From NCBI GenBank assembly GCA_024275215.1, contig JAJRZO010000193.1, positions 1 to 8,011 on the forward strand: a DNA stretch of 8,011 nucleotides, in the 5' to 3' direction. Both the position numbers and the translations under genes were made by a program. The stretch comes from Candidatus Zixiibacteriota bacterium (GTDB lineage Bacteria > Zixibacteria > MSB-5A5 > JAABVY01 > JAHJOQ01). The notes below the pieces were generated by a model. That model was not told where the DNA came from and searched no databases. It worked only from the letters and a program-made list of their open reading frames with translations. Position 1 is the first letter of the stretch. The number at the start of each line of letters is the position of its first letter. Positions 1 through 5,723 of the stretch are shown here, in pieces.

Positions 1-1
1 C

Positions 2-595
2 GGTCTTTGTTATGATCTCGGCAGATTCACTCTCACTCCACGTGTACGATTCAAATACTTCAGGATGCAGTTTGTCGAGCGCGGAGTCGATCAGACAAAT
101 TACTACGCAATTGATACTGCAACTATCGATTCCGATTTTGAAGCATGGCTTGTGCGACTCGATGAGCCTGTTACGACAAAGCTTGATAAGTCTACCGAGG
201 TTCTCAACTATCAGGTAGTCTACAAAACTTTGTATGCGGGTGGTTCGATAGCTTACGCATTCCCATTCGGAATGGATGTTGAATTTACTGCCCTGGGATC
301 GCCGATAGCTATTGTCGATGATCTTGATAACCATCTGGTTCGTGATCCGCCGAAGGATTCGAGGATCTCCGCCACTCGTGGGAATTCAGGAATACTTGAT
401 TTGCGACTTGCATATCGAATCGAAGGAGTTTTGAGTTTTTGGACAGGTATTACATACGAGTTTGTTACATCGTCTGGTCTTCAGGATCAGATATTTCTCG
501 ATGAGACACCTGTTACGATAGAGAACATCAGCGCAAGAACCAAGGCGGAGTGGTCTACAATCAGAATGGGAATAAGCTTCACCTTGAATCCGTAG
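2..595 (+). CDS. Probable outer-membrane beta-barrel protein, C-terminal part (5' end outside window)
   Basis: The reading frame is open from the window's first complete codon (base 2) to the TAG at 593-595, giving about 197 residues of a protein that starts upstream; the Met codon at 65 is internal. No enzyme motif is recognised. What is visible is an alternation of short amphipathic, aromatic-rich stretches (for example LYAGGSIAYAF, LRLAYRIEG, WTGITYEFV, TIRMGISFTL) with polar Asp/Asn-rich loops, as in transmembrane beta-hairpins of outer-membrane barrels. The last strand ends in L-N-P and not the usual terminal Phe. The gene converges on the SRPBCC gene, with 33 bases between the two stops and no obvious terminator there. 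The barrel assignment is inferred from strand pattern only; a periplasmic beta-rich protein is possible. Confidence 0.5.
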   Translation, partial: GLCYDLGRFTLTPRVRFKYFRMQFVERGVDQTNYYAIDTATIDSDFEAWLVRLDEPVTTKLDKSTEVLNYQVVYKTLYAGGSIAYAFPFGMDVEFTALGSPIAIVDDLDNHLVRDPPKDSRISATRGNSGILDLRLAYRIEGVLSFWTGITYEFVTSSGLQDQIFLDETPVTIENISARTKAEWSTIRMGISFTLNP

Positions 596-628
596 TATTG
601 GTTGGTAGTGCAGGGATCTTGATTGTCT

Positions 629-1063
629 TCAAGCTGAAAGATGGTCGATCAGTTTATCAAAGCCATTTTTCCAGAACTCAGCATAGGAATAGTAAAGCTC
701 ATCATAGCTTTTGTCGAATGGCAAGCCGGTGTGATAAAGATCAACTCTGATGCCGTCAGGCTTCTGATTCAACACGGCGGTTACGAGTGAATTGAACTTT
801 CGTTTCGTATCGACCCATACATATTGCACAGATTTGTTTTCCACAACATTCAGGAATTGACCGTAGATGTCCGGGTTGTCCTCGCTCTTACTCTCCAGCC
901 ACAAAGCATAATCGCCACCCTTGACCGGATTGCTTTCCGCCTTTCGACAAAGCCACCTCGCGAGCAACTGTGCGGAGGTCAGATAATTGAATATCTCTTC
1001 AATAGACGAATTGATAATCGCGGTGACTTCGATGGCTCTTGATATGGATGTAGTTCCCTGCAT
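629..1063 (-). CDS. SRPBCC / AHSA1-like domain protein
   Basis: A single small domain of 144 residues, the usual length for AHSA1 (Activator of Hsp90 ATPase C-terminal)-type SRPBCC proteins, which form a helix-grip fold with a hydrophobic cavity. Family-like features in order: beta strand and helix at 12-28 (IEVTAIINSSIEEIFNYL), 'LLARWL' near 33-38 where relatives have an L-x-x-W-W pattern, the GG turn at 49-50, 'YGQFLNV' at 67-73, 'QYVWVDT' at 80-86, and a C-terminal helix with W131 and 'FDKLIDHL'. No enzyme residues are recognised and the ligand is unknown. The start lies 18 bases after the stop of the acyl-CoA mutase gene with only a weak ribosome site, so it is probably translated from the same mRNA. 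A role linked to an acyl-CoA or its processing is only a guess from position. Confidence 0.8.
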   Translation of the reverse strand: MQGTTSISRAIEVTAIINSSIEEIFNYLTSAQLLARWLCRKAESNPVKGGDYALWLESKSEDNPDIYGQFLNVVENKSVQYVWVDTKRKFNSLVTAVLNQKPDGIRVDLYHTGLPFDKSYDELYYSYAEFWKNGFDKLIDHLSA

Positions 1064-1081
1064 AACTCTATGCGATCATGC

Positions 1082-2749
1082 TCAAATGATAGGTGGCTCG
1101 ACATATTCGCCAAAAACTTCTTTCATAGCGTCGCTGATTTCACCTTCAGTGGCATAGCACCTGACGCACTCTATAATCTTAGGCATAGTATTGCTGCCAT
1201 CCTTTGCGGCCTGCGTGAGGTCTGCGAGAGCGCGACTGACTTTGTCGTTGTCACGCATTTCTTTCGCCTTCTTGATCGATGCGATCTGCTGATCTCTCGA
1301 CACAGCATCATCGATTTCGAGCACAGGAATGTCGATCTCTTCATTTTCGAGGATGAAGCCATTGACGCCGACAATAATTCGTTCCTTTTTGTCGATTTCA
1401 CGCTGATAGATATACGCCGACCGTGCGATCTCGCGCTGGAAGTAACCTTCTTCAATGCACTTGAGAACGCCGCCGCGCGCGTCGATCTCATCGAATATCT
1501 TCAGGCATTCTTCTTCCATCCGGTCAGTGAGCGCTTCGATAAAATACGATCCTGCAAGCGGATCAATCGTGTTTGCAACGCCTGTCTCGTGAGCAATCAC
1601 CTGCTGGGTTCTAAGGGCGAGTCTTGCGGCTTTGTCCGATGGCAACGCGAGAGTTTCATCCATCGAATTCGTATGCAGAGATTGTGTTCCGCCGAGAACT
1701 GCTGAGAGTGCTTCGATTGCAGTCCGTACGAGATTTAGTTCCGGCTGCTGGGCGGTGAGCGAGCATCCTGCAGTTTGCGTATGGAATCGAATCTTCCATG
1801 ATTGCTCTTTCTTCGCACCGTATTTATCGCGCATCCGGCGCGCATAAATTCTGCGGGCGGCGCGATACTTGGCGATTTCCTCGAAGAAATCCATGTGCGC
1901 ATTGAAAAAGTGTGATATCCTCGGCGCAACAGTGTCAACATCAAGGCCGGCATCCATAGCGGCTTCGACATACGCGAAACCATCGGCAAGCGTGTATGCC
2001 AATTCCTGAACAGCAGTCGCTCCGGCTTCACGAATATGATAGCCGGATACCGAGATTGTATTCCATTTGGGTACATGGTCGGCACAGAAACCCATAAGAT
2101 CGGTGATGAGCCTGATCGATGGCTCCGGCGGGTAAATCCATTCTTTTTGAGCGATGTATTCTTTCAGGATGTCATTCTGAAGAGTGCCACGGACTTTCTC
2201 ATACGGTACACCTTTCTTTTCGGCTACGACAAGATACATCGCAAGGAGCACACTCGCGGGGGCATTGATTGTCATCGAAGTCGAAATCTTACCGACGTCG
2301 ATCCCATCAAAAATGATCTCCATGTCTAACAATGTGTCGACTGCGACGCCGCACTTGCCGACTTCGCCGAGCGACCGCTCATGGTCGGAATCATACCCCA
2401 TCAGCGTGGGAAGATCGAACGCGACAGAGAGGCCGTGCTGTCCTGCGTTCAGAAGCATGTGGTATCGCTTGTTTGTCTCTTCGGGAGTTCCCATACCCGA
2501 GAACTGGCGCATCGTCCACATTCTGCCACGATACATTGAGGAATGGATGCCGCGAGTGTATGGAAATTCGCCCGGAAACCCGACATCTTTGAGATAATCG
2601 CGATCACCATCGTTGTCGGGTGTATACAGCGGATCGATTGGCGCAGATGACACAGTGACCCATTTTCTGTCTGTCTTCGATGATGCCTGGGCTTTTTTCT
2701 GCCACTCAGCCTTGCGCTTTCTGATTTCTTCCAGAGTATCCTTATTCAT
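1082..2749 (-). CDS. icmA: B12-dependent acyl-CoA mutase large subunit, isobutyryl-CoA mutase type (methylmalonyl-CoA mutase family)
   Basis: The 555-residue catalytic TIM-barrel subunit of an adenosylcobalamin acyl-CoA mutase, without the C-terminal B12-binding domain. Family motifs: 'MYRGRMWTMRQFSG' (72-85), 'GLSVAFDLPT' (106-115), 'TLQNDILKEY' (189-198), 'SGYHIREAG' (235-243) with the catalytic His238, and 'RFHTQTAGCSLTAQQP' (321-336). Aligned to Propionibacterium methylmalonyl-CoA mutase, the succinyl/methylmalonyl carboxylate-binding Tyr89 and Arg207 are Phe83 (codon 2501-2503) and Gln201 (codon 2147-2149) here, as in isobutyryl-CoA mutase IcmA (Phe80/Gln198). The likely reaction is therefore isobutyryl-CoA to n-butyryl-CoA, or a similar non-carboxylated acyl-CoA. 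I chose ATG 2749 over an in-frame TTG at 2755 because AAGGA sits 6 bases upstream of the ATG. Automatic annotation would call it methylmalonyl-CoA mutase. The family is certain, the substrate inferred. Confidence 0.9.
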   Translation of the reverse strand: MNKDTLEEIRKRKAEWQKKAQASSKTDRKWVTVSSAPIDPLYTPDNDGDRDYLKDVGFPGEFPYTRGIHSSMYRGRMWTMRQFSGMGTPEETNKRYHMLLNAGQHGLSVAFDLPTLMGYDSDHERSLGEVGKCGVAVDTLLDMEIIFDGIDVGKISTSMTINAPASVLLAMYLVVAEKKGVPYEKVRGTLQNDILKEYIAQKEWIYPPEPSIRLITDLMGFCADHVPKWNTISVSGYHIREAGATAVQELAYTLADGFAYVEAAMDAGLDVDTVAPRISHFFNAHMDFFEEIAKYRAARRIYARRMRDKYGAKKEQSWKIRFHTQTAGCSLTAQQPELNLVRTAIEALSAVLGGTQSLHTNSMDETLALPSDKAARLALRTQQVIAHETGVANTIDPLAGSYFIEALTDRMEEECLKIFDEIDARGGVLKCIEEGYFQREIARSAYIYQREIDKKERIIVGVNGFILENEEIDIPVLEIDDAVSRDQQIASIKKAKEMRDNDKVSRALADLTQAAKDGSNTMPKIIECVRCYATEGEISDAMKEVFGEYVEPPII

Positions 2750-2755
2750 GTTCAA

Positions 2756-3016
2756 TCCTTGATAAGTTCATCATCTTTGTTAGTATCTCGTACTCGGCGC
2801 ATACCCACATGTGCCGGACTTAGAACAAACTCTTGTAGCTCACTCCGCTTGGGATGTGAGAAGTAAAACATGTTATCAGAATGTCACGCCTCAAGCGGCA
2901 TGACCTACTTAACACGAGAAGATAATGATTCGATTCATTCAATTCAATGTGAATGTTGGGATTGTTGTGTTATGCGCGCTTGACAATTTCGATCACCAAC
3001 TCTTATATTCCATCCA
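2756..3016. other. Divergent intergenic region between mutase and HDAC genes
   Basis: No coding potential is seen. It must hold both divergent promoters. A sigma70-like promoter for the HDAC gene is clear at 2980-3009. For the minus-strand mutase I see only the AAGGA ribosome site (in 2756-2760) and no convincing promoter or cobalamin riboswitch. An imperfect hairpin lies at 2883-2904 (GTCA-c-GCC / GGC-a-TGAC, loop of 6), and a CTCAC/GTGAG dyad at 2839-2860. Their roles are unknown. Confidence 0.6.
2980..3009 (+). promoter_or_regulatory. Sigma70-like promoter of the HDAC-family gene
   Basis: A perfect -35 box TTGACA (2980-2985) is followed, after 18 bases, by TATATT (3004-3009); TTATAT at 3003-3008 gives a spacer of 17. 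The expected transcription start is near 3015-3017, right at the ATG at 3017. The message would then have almost no leader. Confidence 0.55.
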
Positions 3017-3979
3017 ATGAATGTTGATGACTCTTCAGGTATGAGACGGGTTGGATTTGCTTACCACGATTCATTCCTCCGTCATAAGCCATCAGGGCAT
3101 CATCCTGAGTGTCCCGAAAGGCTTTCCGCTATAATCGAGTCGATAACACGCAATGGTGTATTGGAACGTTTAGTGCAGTTCAGTCCTGAGCCTGTGGAGA
3201 TAGAAATACTCCAGCTTATTCATTCGAAAGAACATATTTCACATATACGCGATGCCTGCGCGAAAGGGAGTGGCTGGTTTGATGGTGATACATATTACTG
3301 TTCGGATTCCTACGAATCAGCGCGTCGTGCTGTCGGTGCGGTGGTTGAAGCTGTGAAGCGTGTTGTTGACGGTGATCTCGATTCAGCATTCTGTGCGGTG
3401 CGTCCGCCGGGTCATCACGCCGAGCACGATCACCCGATGGGATTCTGTCTGTTCAACAATGTCGCGATCGGTGCAGCTTATGCACGTGAGAAACTCGGTA
3501 TCGACAGGGTGGCGATTCTCGACTGGGATGTTCATCACGGTAACGGCACTCAGAGTGCATTTTATTCTGACAGCAGCGTGCATTATACGAGTGTGCATCA
3601 GTTTCCATTCTATCCCGGCACCGGATCAGCGGAGGAGAAGGGTGAAGGTGATGGCGAGGGGTTCACACTCAATTTCCCTCTGGTTGCGGGGTCCGGCGAT
3701 GAAGAGTATCTCGCTGCACTGGAAGTTTTCTGGCTGCCGGAAATGGAGAAATTCAAACCGGAGCTGATACTCATATCTGCCGGTTTTGATGCACACGAAA
3801 GTGATTCGATTGCAGGACTATCAGTCACTGACAAAGGATTCGTGAAGATGACCCGTCTTGCCATGAGAGCAGCCGACATTTCAGCATCAGGACGACTGGT
3901 ATCGGTGCTTGAAGGCGGTTATAATCTGGATGCGCTCGCGCGATCAGTATCTCTTCATCTGGAGGAATTGATCCGATGA
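3017..3979 (+). CDS. Histone-deacetylase-family deacetylase (acetoin utilization / acetylpolyamine amidohydrolase-like)
   Basis: A zinc-dependent deacetylase of the class II HDAC-like bacterial family, 320 residues, which covers the whole arginase-deacetylase fold. The catalytic set is complete: 'RPPGHHAE' with the His133-His134 pair, 'GFCLFNN' (142-148), 'LDWDVHHGNGTQ' (168-179) with zinc ligands Asp171 and His173, 'SAGFDAH' with zinc ligand Asp258, and 'LEGGYN' with the transition-state Tyr302. It begins near 'GFAYHDSFLRH' and 'HPECPERL', typical of the family's N-terminus. The true substrate (acetyl-lysine, acetylpolyamine or another N-acyl amide) cannot be told from sequence. ATG 3017 lacks a ribosome site and lies at the predicted transcription start, so it may be leaderless. 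ATG 3041 (Met9) would also give a complete domain and has only a poor AGG close by. No signal peptide; cytoplasmic. Confidence 0.92.
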   Translation: MNVDDSSGMRRVGFAYHDSFLRHKPSGHHPECPERLSAIIESITRNGVLERLVQFSPEPVEIEILQLIHSKEHISHIRDACAKGSGWFDGDTYYCSDSYESARRAVGAVVEAVKRVVDGDLDSAFCAVRPPGHHAEHDHPMGFCLFNNVAIGAAYAREKLGIDRVAILDWDVHHGNGTQSAFYSDSSVHYTSVHQFPFYPGTGSAEEKGEGDGEGFTLNFPLVAGSGDEEYLAALEVFWLPEMEKFKPELILISAGFDAHESDSIAGLSVTDKGFVKMTRLAMRAADISASGRLVSVLEGGYNLDALARSVSLHLEELIR

Positions 3980-4051
3980 AAATTTCGTGCGTGGCAGATG
4001 TCCAGAGGTTGTCTCAAAAGCTTTGATTTACACAAGTGGAGTTCTGGCTTT

Positions 4052-4123
4052 GTCGCCCCCGCGAAGGCGGGGGTCTATTTAACATCAACGCATTCAATGG
4101 ATTCCCGCCTGCGCGGGAATGAC
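4052..4123. repeat. Dispersed two-hairpin palindromic repeat (REP/MITE-like)
   Basis: Two perfect GC-rich hairpins lie side by side. The first is CCCCCGC-GAAG-GCGGGGG at 4056-4073 (7-bp stem, 4-base loop). The second is ATTCCCGC-CTGC-GCGGGAAT at 4101-4120 (8-bp stem, 4-base loop). The outer ends GTC (4052-4054) and GAC (4121-4123) are also complementary. This is the layout of the widespread short bacterial repeat whose spurious translation gives strings like 'SRLRGND'. It lies between the HDAC stop and the selenoprotein gene and could stabilise or end the upstream mRNA. It encodes nothing and could only have moved with an enzyme supplied elsewhere. Confidence 0.8.
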
Positions 4124-4267
4124 GCTACTTATTTCCGTAAACAGAATTACCTGTATTTCACATCTTTGGGGACAGCCTCTCTGCATCTGCCACCTTTGTA
4201 ACATGACTTGACTATTGCGCGATCGGTCAGCTCGGTATTACATTGGCGGCAAAGATTTGTTAATTAT

Positions 4268-4273
4268 AAGGAG
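4268..4273 (+). promoter_or_regulatory. Ribosome binding site deciding the selenoprotein start
   Basis: AAGGAG is followed by 7 bases and ATG 4281. The alternative downstream start, GTG 4341, has no such site at a workable distance. This supports translation from 4281 and hence read-through of the in-frame TGA at 4317. Confidence 0.8.
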
Positions 4274-4280
4274 ATTGATC

Positions 4281-4628
4281 ATGGCAGGAGTCGACTGGTA
4301 CTATTTCCGCCCCGGCTGAACATCATGCAAAAAATCAGGCGTGTACCTGAAAAGCAACGAAATCAAACAACGCGAAATTCTCAGTACAAGAGACAAAACT
4401 TTCAGTGCAAAAGAGGCTCTCGCTCTTCTCGATGATATCAATGAACTTTATGTCAGCAAGGGTAAGAAGATTGTCCACTTCGATTTGAGAAAAGAGAAAC
4501 CGGATGCTGAGACATTGAAGAAGTTAATGCTTGGGAGGTCGGGCAATCTTCGAGCGCCAGCGATACGCAAAGGTAAGAAGCTCATTGTCGGTTTCAACGA
4601 AGAAACCTACTCCAAAGTGATCGGCTGA
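4281..4628 (+). CDS. ArsC-family selenoprotein (Sec at codon 13, in-frame TGA 4317-4319)
   Basis: A 115-residue thioredoxin-fold protein of the ArsC/Spx-like family, probably a cytoplasmic thiol/selenol oxidoreductase; arsenate as substrate is not shown. From ATG 4281 the frame reads MAGVDWYYFRPG, then TGA, then TSCKKSGVYL, and on without a break to TGA 4626-4628. The TGA occupies the first position of the family's redox C-x-x-C, giving U13-T-S-C16. Upstream of it the reading matches the family's first strand (WYYFRPG). Downstream are a helical middle (FSAKEALALLDDI), 'GNLRAPAIRKG' (88-98, with the conserved Pro93) and 'LIVGFNEETY' (101-110). Total length equals the usual 110-120 for ArsC proteins, whereas a GTG 4341 start would lose the active site. 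A SECIS-like hairpin follows the TGA. I recall a family named 'ArsC family (seleno)protein' in public annotation, unverified here. Pseudogene or base error is the less likely alternative. Confidence 0.88.
4317..4319 (+). other. Selenocysteine codon (UGA recoded)
   Basis: The TGA is in frame with ATG 4281, at codon 13, where Cys-containing relatives have the first Cys of CxxC. It is followed by ACA TCA TGC, which supplies the partner Cys16. Recoding needs SelB, SelC tRNA and SelA/SelD, none of which is in the window. Confidence 0.85.
4335..4350 (+). promoter_or_regulatory. Bacterial SECIS element (stem-loop after the UGA)
   Basis: TCAGG (4335-4339) pairs perfectly with CCTGA (4346-4350), enclosing the 6-base loop CGTGTA. 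The stem starts 15 bases after the UGA and the loop starts 20 bases after it. A G is the second loop base, as expected for SelB recognition. A lower stem is possible between TGC (4326-4328) and GCA (4354-4356) across an A-rich internal loop. It lies within the coding sequence (Ser19-Leu23). Confidence 0.75.
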
Positions 4629-4634
4629 ACCAAT

Positions 4635-5579
4635 ATGTCAATGCTGGTCATCACAGATTCCCCTGATTTCGCACGGCATGTGATCGACTGCGATAAGTCA
4701 TGGGAGAACTATTCTCCTGCTTCAGCCGAGGAAGGATTATCCTCATTGTTGAATCACCAGTTCGGTGAACATGATCTCTACTTGTCCGGATCGACTATTA
4801 CCGATCAGTGTTTTCGCTATCTTCTAATTACAGCGAAAGCCACCCGCTCACAGTATGATGCTGCTGTCGAACTTTGCAAGGAAAACTCTCCTATCCCGGA
4901 TTGTACACTCTGTCTTGCCGGTTCAGGAGAACATTTCCACGGTCAGCAGGATCGTCCGTGGTCCAGTCCTGATGGAAACATCTATTTAACTGTGATATTC
5001 GCACCAAATCGAAAGATCGATCACTTCTGTCCCGGGTTTGTTATGCTGCCGGCAATAGCAGTCACTGAGGCAGCCGATTCGATACCGGGTCTTGAAGGAC
5101 GCTCATCAATCAAATGGGTGAATGATATAGTCATCGACAATGCCAATATCGCAGGTGTACTGACATACATACAGGCAATGGGTGATAATGTCACATGCGC
5201 GGTTCTCGGAATCGGATTGAATGTCGATACTCTGCCGAATGTCGAACCGACGCCGTTCGTACCCGATGTCGCATGTCTGGCTGATTTTGTCGATAATATC
5301 TGGCTCTGCAACAGGAAAACCGCGCTCGATGGGTTGATACGAAGTCTTGGCAGCAATTATAAACTGCTCGAAAGCGGCGAGTACGATCAACTGCTATGCA
5401 AGTATCGAAGGCGCTCAGCAGTGATAGGAAAATATGTAACTATCTGCAAAGATGATGCTCAATCAGATTCTGAGGTGATCACCGAAGGTACTGTGCAAAA
5501 CATAGGATATGATCTCGAATTGCTGATCGAAGGCCGAGAACAACCTGTAACACAGGGAAGGCTGATACTCAAAGAGTAG
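4635..5579 (+). CDS. Divergent biotin-protein ligase family protein (BPL/LplA fold), non-repressor type
   Basis: A 314-residue protein with the BirA-type ligase core, which normally makes biotinyl-AMP and biotinylates carboxylase carrier domains. Recognisable parts are 'YLLITAKATRSQYDAA' (62-77) at the start of the fold, 'RPWSSPDGNIYLTV' (107-120) matching the W-x-S-P-x-G-N-x-Y strand, 'IKWVNDIVID' (159-168) with the K-W-x-N-D ATP/biotin signature and Lys160, 'IAGVL' (172-176), 'LGIGLNV' (191-197), and a C-terminal BPL_C-like SH3 domain at about 263-314. The canonical GRGRxGR biotinoyl-AMP loop is replaced by 'GSGEHFHGQQDRPW' (96-109). The first 60 residues are not a winged-helix repressor and are not recognised. 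The start is 6 bases after the selenoprotein stop with no good ribosome site of its own, so translational coupling is likely. The fold is solid; the acyl substrate (biotin, lipoate or another) is uncertain. Confidence 0.8.
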   Translation: MSMLVITDSPDFARHVIDCDKSWENYSPASAEEGLSSLLNHQFGEHDLYLSGSTITDQCFRYLLITAKATRSQYDAAVELCKENSPIPDCTLCLAGSGEHFHGQQDRPWSSPDGNIYLTVIFAPNRKIDHFCPGFVMLPAIAVTEAADSIPGLEGRSSIKWVNDIVIDNANIAGVLTYIQAMGDNVTCAVLGIGLNVDTLPNVEPTPFVPDVACLADFVDNIWLCNRKTALDGLIRSLGSNYKLLESGEYDQLLCKYRRRSAVIGKYVTICKDDAQSDSEVITEGTVQNIGYDLELLIEGREQPVTQGRLILKE

Positions 5580-5685
5580 TCGAGAATGGCAGTCTTGCGG
5601 AACAGGAGTCTTTTCAGAATTTGTTAGAATGCTGTTGACAAACGAATAGCCAGTTATTTTTGTAATCTCGATTAAGATTTCAAGA

Positions 5686-5691
5686 TATAAT
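5686..5691 (+). promoter_or_regulatory. Probable -10 box of the cytochrome gene
   Basis: A perfect TATAAT lies about 30 bases before ATG 5724. No good -35 sits at the standard distance: TTGTAA at 5660-5665 is 20 bases away, and TTGACA at 5635-5640 is far upstream. A strong ribosome site, AAAGGA (5711-5716), is 7 bases before the ATG. Confidence 0.4.
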
Positions 5692-5723
5692 GCTCTCTGT
5701 TTTCAGTAGGAAAGGATACTAAG

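Larger units (their letters stand above)
3980..4280. other. Gene-free stretch with dispersed repeat and leader of the selenoprotein gene
   Basis: No gene is supported here. The stretch contains a two-hairpin repeat (4052-4123), then the leader of the selenoprotein gene. TTGACT at 4208-4213 resembles a -35 box, but the best -10 (TATTAC, 4236-4241) is 22 bases away, so the promoter is uncertain. A strong ribosome site, AAGGAG, lies at 4268-4273. Confidence 0.6.

Noticed and set aside
1171..1705. Long open frames opposite or within the mutase gene on both strands
   Set aside because: They are shadows of the mutase coding frame, with low-complexity Arg/Ser-rich or unfamiliar products and no ribosome sites.
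2750..2755. TTG start at 2755 for the mutase
   Set aside because: The AAGGA site would touch the TTG directly. ATG 2749 has the correct 6-base spacing.
2756..3016. Cobalamin riboswitch upstream of the B12-dependent mutase
   Set aside because: I looked for the conserved B12-box and helix pattern on the minus strand and did not find it.
3998..4201. Open frame of 67 codons after the HDAC gene
   Set aside because: It runs through the palindromic repeat and reads as the typical spurious '...SRLRGND' translation. No ribosome site and no protein-like pattern.
4208..4241. TTGACT...TATTAC as promoter of the selenoprotein gene
   Set aside because: The spacer is 22 bases, well outside the usual range, so I do not list it as a feature.
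4341..4628. A 95-residue gene starting at GTG 4341
   Set aside because: It lacks the first strand and the redox motif of the family, and has no ribosome site. It is the 3' part of the selenoprotein gene after the UGA.
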